From an uncultured Porphyromonas sp. (lineage in GTDB: Bacteria > Bacteroidota > Bacteroidia > Bacteroidales > Porphyromonadaceae): 8,033 bases of DNA. The stretch spans positions 1 through 8,033 of the forward strand of contig CAKMOP010000065.1 of the NCBI GenBank assembly GCA_927910985.1, written 5' to 3'. Of the stretch, positions 1-5,944 are shown in pieces (positions within the stretch are counted from its first letter, which is position 1; each line of letters begins with the position of its first letter). Below the pieces are notes generated by a model. That model had not been told where the DNA came from, made no database searches, and saw only the letters and a list, made by a program, of their open reading frames with translations. The position numbers were made by a program, and so were the translations under genes.

Positions 1-697
1 GGGCGGCGTAGAGGGCATCCGCCTCGGCATAGTCCGTCGGGGTCGCCCGCAGTGCCGTCTCGATCTCGGGCTCAGTGAGGGGGCGAAGGCGAAGGGTCTG
101 CATGCGACTGCGCAGCGTCTGAAGGACGGACGGCTCGTCCATCGTGACCATGAGGATAATAGTGCGCTCGGGCGGCTCTTCGACGAGTTTGAGGAGCTTG
201 TTGCCCAAGGCCTCCTGCATGCGCTCGGGCAGCCAGATGATGAGGATGCGGTAGCCACGCCCCGAGGTCTGATAGCCCATCATGCGCTGCAGGGGCTCAC
301 CTTCGCGTGCGAAGATCGATGCTTTCTTCCCATCTCCCCCGAGAAGACTGATCCACTCGTCATAGTAGGCATAAGCACCCTGCTGAATGAAGCGGCGCCA
401 GTCCTCGATATGGTCTTCGCAGAGGTTCTTCCCCGAAGCGTTGACGATGGGATAGAGGAAGGAGAGGTCGGGATCCCCCACTTCGTCATAGCGACGGCAG
501 GAGGGACAATGCCCACAGGCGTCCCATTCCCCACGGTCGGTGCAGTTGAGGTAGCGGGCATAGGCGTAAGCCAAGCCCAGTGCGCCCTCGCCATCACGCC
601 CCGTGAAGAGCTGCGCGTGAGGGACAAGCCCCTGACGAGCCGTCGTGAGGAGCTGTGCCTTGAGGCTATCGTGACCGACAATATCGCTGAAGTACAT
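1..697 (-). CDS. holB: DNA polymerase III subunit delta-prime (HolB), C-terminus cut by window edge
   Basis: Clamp-loader subunit of the replicative polymerase, which helps open and load the beta sliding clamp. The first 232 residues are visible and begin MYFSDIVGHDSLKAQLL, the usual AAA+ clamp-loader opening. The zinc module is clear: Cys52, Cys61, Cys64 and Cys67 in a C-x8-C-x2-C-x2-C pattern. The P-loop position (about 33-43, GRDGEGALGLA) has no lysine, as expected for delta-prime, which does not hydrolyse ATP. LIIWLPERM (about 152-160) is the Walker-B-like strand, followed by NKLLKLVEEPPERT (about 166-179). SRM at 197-199 stands where many homologues have the SRC arginine-finger motif. 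The reading frame is open throughout, and the C-terminal collar domain lies beyond the window. It starts 33 nt after the pabA-like gene and is probably cotranscribed with it. The alternative, the related tau/gamma subunit DnaX, is unlikely because the P-loop is degenerate. Confidence 0.9.
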   Translation of the reverse strand, partial: MYFSDIVGHDSLKAQLLTTARQGLVPHAQLFTGRDGEGALGLAYAYARYLNCTDRGEWDACGHCPSCRRYDEVGDPDLSFLYPIVNASGKNLCEDHIEDWRRFIQQGAYAYYDEWISLLGGDGKKASIFAREGEPLQRMMGYQTSGRGYRILIIWLPERMQEALGNKLLKLVEEPPERTIILMVTMDEPSVLQTLRSRMQTLRLRPLTEPEIETALRATPTDYAEADALYAA

Positions 698-730
698 AGG
701 CTAAGGGATGTAGATGGATGGGAAGGGCTA

Positions 731-1352
731 TCAGTGCCAAGCACGGACGGCAGTAGCGAAGGCTACCAGGTAAGCACGTCCATGCTGGCTAATCATACTC
801 TCGGGATGGAACTGCACTGACCAAATGGGATCCATGCGGTGGCGCATCGCCATCAGCACCCGCCCTTCTCCATCCTCAAAGCAATAAGCTGTCGGGGTGA
901 GACAGGCAGGTAACGTTCCCTCGTCCACAACCCAGCTATGGTAGCGTCCGATACGACTTCCCGTGGGTATGGCACCCATAAGGGCGTCTGTAGAATCTAC
1001 GACCTCAAGAGAGGAGGTGTGCCCGTGTCGGGGAGCTGGGAGGTTGCTTGAGGTGCGCCCCGTAATACTCGGCCAAGGCTTGATGTCCCAAGCAGATCCC
1101 TAAGATAGGTATGCGGCCAGCCTCTTTCTTCAAAAGCTCTTGCATCCGTGGATACTCGTTAGGGACGCCTGGTCCTGGGGAGAGGATAACTCCATCGTGC
1201 TGAGGGAGGGTCGAAAGGTCGAGTTCACTCTCGGGGATGACCTCGAAGGTAAGCTCGGGTATCGAGCGCAAGAGCTCCACGACATTGTAGACGAAGGAGT
1301 CGCGATGATCGATGACTAAGAGATGCAGTGGACGAGGCATCGTATATGACAT
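731..1352 (-). CDS. pabA: Aminodeoxychorismate/anthranilate synthase glutamine amidotransferase (component II), frameshifted
   Basis: Class I glutamine amidotransferase that releases ammonia from glutamine for a chorismate-using partner (PabB or TrpE), in folate or tryptophan synthesis. Two reading frames together give one 206-residue protein. The first holds LLVIDHRDSFVYN, the oxyanion motif SPGPGVP (58-64) and the nucleophile Cys87 in GICLGHQ. The second holds RHGHTSS, GRYHSWVV and VQFHPES with catalytic His182 and Glu184. The frames join at 1041-1052: removing one base of the T pair at 1048-1049 gives GAHLSNLPAPRHGHTSS without a gap. As written, the first frame stops at 1005 and lacks the catalytic His and Glu. 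The start at 1352 follows an AAGGGGA stretch, a possible Shine-Dalgarno; ATG at 1340 is an alternative. No partner subunit is in the window, so PabA versus TrpG is undecided. The gene lies 5 nt after a 46-codon ORF and 33 nt before holB. Confidence 0.85.
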
Positions 1353-1357
1353 TAAGC

Positions 1358-1498
1358 TTAATCCCCTTGACTTAAATGAAATAACTTACCCCGTGACAAG
1401 CGATACCACACTGTCACTCGTGGACGAAGGAAGCGCCAAGCTCCGAGAGCAAACATCTTGATTTCCTTCATCGGCAACGTGTAGTTATTGGGGAACAT
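1358..1498 (-). CDS. Small basic protein of unknown function (46 aa)
   Basis: A 46-codon ORF starting MFPNNYTLPMKEIKMFALG. Its middle (GAWRFLRPRVTVWYRLSRG, residues 19-37) is rich in Arg and aromatic residues, and it ends FHLSQGD. I do not recognise the family. It has no obvious signal peptide, no cysteines and only a marginal hydrophobic stretch. Support for it being real: it sits on the same strand as pabA, ends 5 nt before the pabA start, has a -7-like box just upstream, and uses CGT, CTC and AAG codons like its neighbours. Met10 at 1471 is an alternative start, and would leave a short leader after the putative promoter; the ATG at 1498 would be nearly leaderless. It could be a translated leader peptide or a small RNA- or membrane-binding protein, but nothing in the sequence decides this. 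Confidence 0.5.
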   Translation of the reverse strand: MFPNNYTLPMKEIKMFALGAWRFLRPRVTVWYRLSRGKLFHLSQGD

Positions 1499-1506
1499 AC
1501 CGCATG

Positions 1507-1514
1507 CAAATGTA
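1507..1514 (-). promoter_or_regulatory. Bacteroidota-type -7 box for the small ORF-pabA-holB operon
   Basis: Read on the minus strand this is TACATTTG, an exact match to the Bacteroidota sigma-ABfr -7 consensus TAnnTTTG. It ends 8 nt before the ATG at 1498, so transcription would begin at or very near that codon. No clear -33 TTG box is seen about 20 bp upstream, so the call rests on the -7 box and its position. Confidence 0.4.
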
Positions 1515-1613
1515 GTGATTAATAGTCGTAGAGATATGCTATAACTCTGGATAAGGATAGATGAGCTGCATCAACCTTGCTCGGAGAAGATGAATCTTAT
1601 GAAATAGAAGCAG

Positions 1614-1701
1614 AAACCTATATTGCTCAGCGGGAAAAGCTATATTGGTCGACGGCGAAAGCTATATTGGTCAGAGAGTCAAGCTATATAGGTTCAGCCG
1701 C
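1614..1701. repeat. Four tandem 22-bp units: conserved 15-bp core plus variable 7-bp spacer
   Basis: Units start at 1614, 1636, 1658 and 1680, exactly 22 bp apart. The core AAAGCTATATTGGTC is identical in units 2 and 3. Unit 1 differs at two core positions (AAACCTATATTGCTC) and unit 4 at three (CAAGCTATATAGGTT). The last 7 bp of each unit vary. The 22-bp period is close to two helical turns, so the cores would lie on one face of the DNA, as for binding sites or iterons. An alternative is a minisatellite inside a decayed MITE, since Porphyromonas carries MITEs with short internal tandem repeats. No terminal inverted repeats were found around this array. Confidence 0.75.
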
Positions 1702-1830
1702 CGTCCTCCTGAGGAGAATTTCTCGAACCCGCGACAGCTCACCCCAACGATCTCGAAGCCCCTTCGCTCACCACAAGAAAAGAGCAGCTTATCAGCAAAA
1801 GAAAAGCCATCCGAAGTGCTGGTAATTCCA

Positions 1831-1838
1831 TATCTTTG
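1831..1838 (+). promoter_or_regulatory. Bacteroidota-type -7 box facing cmk
   Basis: TATCTTTG matches TAnnTTTG exactly and is followed by GC, a common Bacteroidota context. Transcription would start near 1844-1846, giving a leader of about 250 nt before the cmk ATG at 2100. I see no TTG at the -33 position and no better -7 box nearer to cmk. Confidence 0.4.
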
Positions 1839-2099
1839 CGCCCGTCTCCTACAGACTTTTCACTTCATACAACAAGCGTATGGAGCTGCGCATCAAGCGT
1901 CCAGTTCCTCCTCTCCCATTCGCTCAGCTCCGGACATCACCCTATTGCCTATAGCTCTACGCTTCGATAAGGCGCTGGTACTGCAAGCCCATCCTGAGGA
2001 GATCCGTCCACGCTCAGAGACAACATTCCTCCCCTACCCTCTGTTAGGATAAAGGGATATATACCTCACAAACGACCAACGAACGGTTAGACAACACCT

Positions 2100-2798
2100 A
2101 TGACAAAGAAGATCATCGTGGCCATCGACGGCTACAGCTCCTGTGGCAAAAGCTCTATGGCGCGGACTCTGGCACGCGCAGTCGATTACATCTATGTCGA
2201 TACGGGCGCTATGTATCGAGGAGTCACCCTCTATGCCCTACGCCACGGCTTCATCCGCGAAGGTGTCATCCAAGAGGCCGAACTGCGAGCCGCCCTCAGC
2301 GACGTATCTCTGAGCTTCCACTCCAGCCACGAAGGGGCTACCCCTGAGCTGCATCTCAATGGTGAGAATGTCGAGAAAGAGATCCGTACGATGGAAGTCG
2401 CCTCCTTTGTCAGCCCCATCGCAGCCCTCGGCTTCGTGCGCGAATATCTGACCGCTCAGCAGCAAGCCTTCGGTGCCGAAGGGGGCATCGTGATGGATGG
2501 ACGTGACATAGGTACCGCCGTCTTCCCTCAGGCCGAACTCAAGGTCTTCGTCACTGCTGATCCCGAGATACGTGCAGGACGACGTCTGGCCGAACTTCGC
2601 AGTAAGGGAGATGAGAAGAGCACCCTCGAAGAGGTCTTGGAGAACCTCCGTCAGCGTGACTACATCGACACCCACCGTGAGGTAGCTCCCCTGCGCCAAG
2701 CCGAAGATGCACGCATCCTCGACAATTCGCACCTGACACTCGAGGAGCAGGATGCACTCCTACGCTCCTACTTCGAGGAAGCCCTTGCCCAAGCATAA
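2100..2798 (+). CDS. cmk: Cytidylate (CMP) kinase
   Basis: Cytosolic nucleoside monophosphate kinase that transfers a phosphate from ATP to CMP or dCMP, recycling cytidine nucleotides from RNA and phospholipid turnover. The 232 residues match the usual family length. Motifs in order: P-loop GYSSCGKSS (11-19), DTGAMYRG (34-41) in the CMP-binding region, an inserted CMP-binding segment with NGENVEKEIRT (88-97), MDGRDIGTAVFP (132-143), and the lid and C-terminal signature RQRDYIDTHREVAPL (185-199) followed by AEDARILDNS. The start is the only ATG that places the P-loop about 10 residues in, as in homologues. No strong Shine-Dalgarno is seen, which is normal for this phylum. It leads a three-gene plus-strand cluster, with ispH 34 nt downstream. 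No frame problems. Confidence 0.95.
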   Translation: MTKKIIVAIDGYSSCGKSSMARTLARAVDYIYVDTGAMYRGVTLYALRHGFIREGVIQEAELRAALSDVSLSFHSSHEGATPELHLNGENVEKEIRTMEVASFVSPIAALGFVREYLTAQQQAFGAEGGIVMDGRDIGTAVFPQAELKVFVTADPEIRAGRRLAELRSKGDEKSTLEEVLENLRQRDYIDTHREVAPLRQAEDARILDNSHLTLEEQDALLRSYFEEALAQA

Positions 2799-2832
2799 GG
2801 CGACCCTCCCCTATTCTTCCTTATCCCCTGAT

Positions 2833-3735
2833 ATGTTCCCCATAATCGAAATAGACCAGCAGTCAGGCTTTTGCTTTGGCGTCATCAATGCCGTCAAGCA
2901 CGCCGAAGAAGAGCTCAAGAAAGACGACAAAGAGCTCTACTGCCTGGGAGACATCGTACACAATAACCAAGAGGTCGACCGCCTGCAAGCCAAGGGTATG
3001 CAGACCATCGACTACGAAGCCTTTAAGAAGCTCGAGGGAAAGCGCGTCCTCTTCCGTGCCCACGGCGAAGCCCCTGCCATTTATCAGATGGCACGCGAGC
3101 GAAATATCGAGCTCGTCGATGCCACTTGTCCGGTGGTGCTTGCCCTACAGAAAAAGGTGCGCCGCAAGTTCGCAGAGCTACATCCTGTCGGGGGACAAAT
3201 AGTCATCTACGGCAAGAAGGGCACGCCGAGGTCAATGGCCTCGTCGGACAGACCGAAGGGAAAGCAATCATCGTGCAGACCCCTGAGGACATCGAGCAGA
3301 TCGACTTCACGCGTCCGATAGCACTCTTCTCGCAGACTACTCAGTCTCTGACAGGCTTCCACGAGCTCATCGACACGCTCCGTAGCCGTATGATCGGAGA
3401 TGCGCGCTTTGACTTCCAGGACTCGATTTGCCGTCAAGTCTCTAACCGTATGCCTCACATCCAGGAGTTCTCCTCGCAGCACGAGCTGACCATCTTCGTT
3501 GCAGGTGGCAAGAGTTCCAACGGCAAGGTGCTGTTCAGCTACTGCCAGAAGGGCAACGAGCGAAGTATCTTCGTCTCCTCACCCGATGAGATTACTCCTG
3601 AGATGCTTGCCCCCCTACCCAAAAGCATCGGTATCTGCGGTGCCACTTCCACCCCCTATGTGGCAGATGGAGCAAGTCGCCAGCCGTGTCCGTAAGCTCC
3701 TTGGGATGCCCGAGCCCGAAGCGATTGACCAGTAA
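2833..3735 (+). CDS. ispH: 4-hydroxy-3-methylbut-2-enyl diphosphate reductase (IspH/LytB), with two compensating frameshifts
   Basis: Iron-sulfur enzyme of the last MEP-pathway step, reducing HMBPP to IPP and DMAPP. With two one-base corrections the 903 nt encode exactly 300 residues. Cluster ligands are Cys14 (SGFCFG), Cys99 (DATCPVV) and Cys200 (DSICRQV). Substrate-site residues are His43 (DIVHNNQEV), His77 (FRAHGEAP), His131 and Glu133 (GHAEVNG), the Thr pair in SQTTQS, SSNGK (228-232) and GATSTP (270-275). The first break is near 3221-3222, where a base is missing (GGC CAC became GGCAC). The second is the C run 3652-3656, one base too long; shortening it gives ATSTPMWQMEQVA. The net shift is zero, but the uncorrected frame stops at 3321. 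ATG 2833 is chosen because the longer frame would start inside cmk. The gene lies 34 nt after cmk, and its stop overlaps the next start by one base (TAATG). Confidence 0.9.
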
Positions 3736-4382
3736 TGAGCATCGACAGCGAGCGACTCGAGGAGTATATCCTCCGTCACACGACACCTGAGAGTCCTCAC
3801 CGCCAGCGACTATGGAGGGAGGCTAACGTGCGTCTACTACGTGCACGTATGCTTTCGGGGCATCTGCAAGGCAATCTCCTTCAGATGCTCTGCCGGATCT
3901 CGGGTGCGCAGAAGGTACTGGAGCTCGGCACCTATACGGGCTATGCGGCTCACTGCTTAGCAGAGGCCGTAGGCGATGGGGGCGAAGTACATACCATCGA
4001 GTCGGATGACGAGATGGAAGACTTCATCCACGGAGTCCTCGACGGAACCCCCTACGCCCATCGCGTACATCTCTACCTCGGAGACGCACTCACCCTGCTC
4101 CCCGAACTCCTGAAGCAACACAGCTTTGACCTTGTCTACATTGATGCGAACAAGCGTGAATACATCGATTACTACGAGCTAATCCTTCCTCACCTACCCT
4201 CTGGAGCCCTCATCTTAGCGGACAATACCCTCTGGGACGGAAAGGTCATCGAAGAGCCGACACCCACAGACCAGCAGACGCAGACTATCCTTGCCTTCAA
4301 CGAGCACGTGCAGCAAGATCCTCGTGTCGAGAACTTGATCCTCCCCCTACGTGATGGGCTGAGCCTCATCCGAAAGCTATAG
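3735..4382 (+). CDS. Class I SAM-dependent O-methyltransferase (CCoAOMT/catechol-type family)
   Basis: Predicted soluble, metal-assisted methyltransferase of 215 residues, the usual length for the bacterial family. SAM-binding motif I is VLELGTYTGYAAHCLAEAV (61-79), acidic residue Glu89 ends the second strand (HTIES), and GDAL (116-119) follows. FDLVYIDANK (131-140) and LADNTLWDGKV (161-171) supply the acidic and Asn residues (Asp137, Asp163, Asn164) that bind the divalent metal in this family. The C-terminus LPLRDGLSLIRKL is the typical final beta-strand pair. The substrate cannot be deduced; family members methylate catechol-like hydroxyls or other small phenolics, and many bacterial ones have no known substrate. 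Its start overlaps the ispH stop by one base, so translation is probably coupled. It ends 17 nt before a strong hairpin, so it closes the operon. Confidence 0.88.
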   Translation: MSIDSERLEEYILRHTTPESPHRQRLWREANVRLLRARMLSGHLQGNLLQMLCRISGAQKVLELGTYTGYAAHCLAEAVGDGGEVHTIESDDEMEDFIHGVLDGTPYAHRVHLYLGDALTLLPELLKQHSFDLVYIDANKREYIDYYELILPHLPSGALILADNTLWDGKVIEEPTPTDQQTQTILAFNEHVQQDPRVENLILPLRDGLSLIRKL

Positions 4383-4399
4383 ACTCTCCCTACAAAGCA

Positions 4400-4448
4400 A
4401 TACAGCACCGCCCTATGATGCCATCTGCATCATAGGGCGGTGCTGTAT
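4400..4448. terminator. Bidirectional intrinsic terminator between convergent operons
   Basis: A perfect inverted repeat: 22-bp arms at 4400-4421 and 4427-4448 with the 5-nt loop CATCT. The arms hold a GC-rich core (CAGCACCGCCC). It lies between the stop of the methyltransferase gene (4382) and the stop of the PAP2 gene on the opposite strand (4467). U-tracts are short on both sides (TATAT on the plus strand), so the stem itself is the main evidence. It could also protect 3' ends from exonucleases. Confidence 0.88.
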
Positions 4449-4466
4449 ATCGAGTATATAGAAGAG

Positions 4467-5168
4467 CTACAAAGCTCCAGTCATACGCAAGATACGAGTG
4501 ACTTGGACAGCCATCATCAAGGTGATGGGAATGGAAACCCAAAGAGCTATGACCAAGAGAAGCATCCCCTCACGATAAATCGCCTGTGTCGCACGATAGC
4601 CCGTGGCTAGGAGCCGACTACGCAGGTAGAGATACAGACGATAGCCACCATAGCCTACCCCAAGACCTACCAAGATTCCCACAAGACAGTCCGACAAAAA
4701 GTGCGCTGCGATATACATACGACTATAGATGACCCAGGCGACCAAGAGTGAGAGGACGGCTGTGAAGCGTCTATCCTTAAAGGTCAAGCACAAGAGCGTC
4801 GCCACCGCCGTATAGTTCGCCGAGTGTCCCGAGAAGAAGCCATAGGGCTTCCCATGATAACCATAGACATAGTGCAGGCTCTCCTGAAGCCACGGTGTAT
4901 GTGTGGGACGCAGGCGCGCGAAGAAGGGCTTAGCTACCCACGAGCTCAAGAAGTCTCCCACTGCGACACATAGCCCCACCATCAGTAAGAGCAGAAGCAC
5001 TTCACTCTTAGGACGGCGATAGAACAAGAAGAGCAGAAGAGCTATCGCAGGGAACGTCCACGCCCCGACATTAGAGATCAGGTACATCGCGGCATCCAAG
5101 AAGGGACTATGTGCCCCATTGATGGCCTGCAGTAGAGCGACCTCACCAGGAAGAAAAGGAGGGGTCAT
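4467..5168 (-). CDS. PAP2-family membrane phosphatase
   Basis: Integral membrane phosphatase of 233 residues with the complete PAP2 signature. K80 and R87-P88 form KX6RP (KPFFARLRP), SGH is at 113-115 (FFSGHSANYTAVA), and SRX5HX3D is S149-R150...H156...D160 (YSRMYIAAHFLSD). Hydrophobic segments lie roughly at 37-50, 56-76, 118-130, 134-151, 158-180 and 202-224, consistent with six spans. Family members remove phosphate from lipid phosphates such as undecaprenyl diphosphate, phosphatidylglycerol phosphate or the 1- or 4'-phosphate of lipid A. Porphyromonas is known for lipid A phosphatases of this family, but nothing here fixes the substrate. The start at 5168 is 11 nt after the corrected batE stop, so it is probably the last gene of the bat transcript. 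No frame problems. Confidence 0.92.
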   Translation of the reverse strand: MTPPFLPGEVALLQAINGAHSPFLDAAMYLISNVGAWTFPAIALLLFLFYRRPKSEVLLLLLMVGLCVAVGDFLSSWVAKPFFARLRPTHTPWLQESLHYVYGYHGKPYGFFSGHSANYTAVATLLCLTFKDRRFTAVLSLLVAWVIYSRMYIAAHFLSDCLVGILVGLGVGYGGYRLYLYLRSRLLATGYRATQAIYREGMLLLVIALWVSIPITLMMAVQVTRILRMTGAL

Positions 5169-5179
5169 AAGCCGAGTGA

Positions 5180-5934
5180 TTAAGGACGGATAATGGACTC
5201 AATCGCCTCAGAAGCGATCCACCCCTCTGTACCATCCCCAAGGAGAACTGCTGATACTCACCTACGGGTGCACCTATCAGGCGAAGGCGTGTCCCTTCGT
5301 GGAGCTGCGTCTTAATACCAGCTCGTCCACTCGGAGAGGTATAGATATTCACCTCGGGCTGGATGATGACAGCCTTCTCAGCTGCTGAATGCATCGCATA
5401 AACCCAATGTAGTATGAGGGCTCCAACAAAGAGGGTCAGGAGTAGGCTCACCAAGCCCGTATAGAAGGTCACACGCTTCCTGCGCGGTGTCTGTCCCAAG
5501 GCAAAGGCTACGCAAGAGCCTATCACCAAAGCGAAGAACACCAGAGATAGGGATAAAAGGACTGGCAGAGGCAAGGCATAGGCAAGCTTAGCTCCGGTGA
5601 GTGTAAACCAACTCTCCGCATCTGGGAGCTTGTCAACGGTCTTCTTCATCAAGACCGTACGCGCCGTGGCAATAGCTTCATCTCGCGGATCTAAGAGCGT
5701 AGCTCGCTCATAGTTGAGGACAGCGTGCCCGAGGTCACCGAGCATATAATAGCAGTTACCGAGGTTGGCATAGCGTGTCGCGCTCTCACCCGAAGCCTCG
5801 ATTTGCTGCTCCAGCGCCGCAGCAGCTTCACGATATTGTCGCGCTGTGAAGAGGCTATCAACCGTATGCTCCGTAGCTCCCAGGCCAAGCACGGAAGACA
5901 AACACAGGCAAGCAAAAAGAATCGTACGCATCAT
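5180..5934 (-). CDS. batE: BatE-like aerotolerance protein (TPR and SH3-like), frameshifted near the C-terminus
   Basis: Last Bat protein of the Bacteroidota aerotolerance cluster, thought to act at the envelope; its biochemical role is unsettled. The corrected product is 251 residues. It starts with signal peptide MMRTILFACLCLSSVLGLG, then TPR-type helices (about 24-95, including RYANLGNCYYMLGDLGHAVLN), two membrane spans (about 117-147 and 156-180), and an SH3-like domain (about 188-245) with VNIYTSPSGRAG and LHEGTRLRLIG. The frame slips at 5240-5247: one base missing from the CC pair at 5242-5243 (minus strand) turns FSLGDGTEGWIASEAIES into an unrelated tail that runs to 5143, into the PAP2 gene. 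Restoring it puts the stop at 5180, 11 nt before the next start. The ATG at 5934 (or 5931) gives a normal signal peptide; a longer open frame would run into batD. Its start is 10 nt after the batD stop. Confidence 0.85.
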
Positions 5935-5944
5935 AATAGATAGG

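Larger units (their letters stand above)
1499..2099. other. Divergent intergenic region (about 600 bp) with no convincing gene
   Basis: It separates the leftward pabA operon from the rightward cmk operon. It contains an outward -7-like box on each strand (1507-1514 minus, 1831-1838 plus) and a 22-bp repeat array (1614-1701). Open frames exist at 1577-1825 and 1645-2052 on the plus strand, but they run through the 22-bp repeats, whose length is not a multiple of three, and their translations resemble no known protein. The part after the plus-strand box holds a 24-codon ORF (1880-1954) starting MELRIKRPVPPLPF, which has no supporting evidence. If 1831-1838 is the cmk promoter, the cmk leader would be about 250 nt. 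I see no strong terminator hairpin or known riboswitch in it. Confidence 0.6.

Noticed and set aside
33..697. Lack of the P-loop lysine in the HolB-like protein as evidence of a broken ATPase.
   Set aside because: Delta-prime subunits normally lack a functional ATP-binding site, so this is expected for the family.
280..820. Long open frames on both strands overlapping holB.
   Set aside because: They are shadows of the HolB frame, which carries the zinc cysteines and clamp-loader motifs; their own translations are Ser/Arg-rich without motifs.
1718..1745. T-arm-like motif on the minus strand (GTCGCGGGTTCGAG), suggesting a tRNA or tRNA remnant.
   Set aside because: The following bases (AAATTCTCC) do not pair to close the T-stem, and no acceptor, D-arm or anticodon arm can be folded around it. 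An attachment-site remnant would be expected to keep the 3' end of the tRNA, which is absent.
1880..1954. 24-codon ORF (MELRIKRPVPPLPF...) downstream of the 1831-1838 box, possibly joined by a frameshift to the open frame ending at 2052.
   Set aside because: No homology recognised, no ribosome-binding site, and a frameshift would have to be assumed without any family alignment to support it.
1708..2002. Ten-base direct repeat CCTGAGGAGA at 1708-1717 and 1993-2002.
   Set aside because: Short, not flanked by further identity and not symmetrically placed around any element; likely chance.
1577..2052. Two overlapping plus-strand open frames of 82 and 135 codons.
   Set aside because: Both cross the 22-bp repeats, whose period is not a multiple of three. 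The translations are low in recognisable structure, and no motif or start context supports them.
2238..2732. 164-codon antisense frame inside cmk.
   Set aside because: It mirrors the strongly biased codons of cmk, and the plus-strand frame has the full CMP kinase signature.
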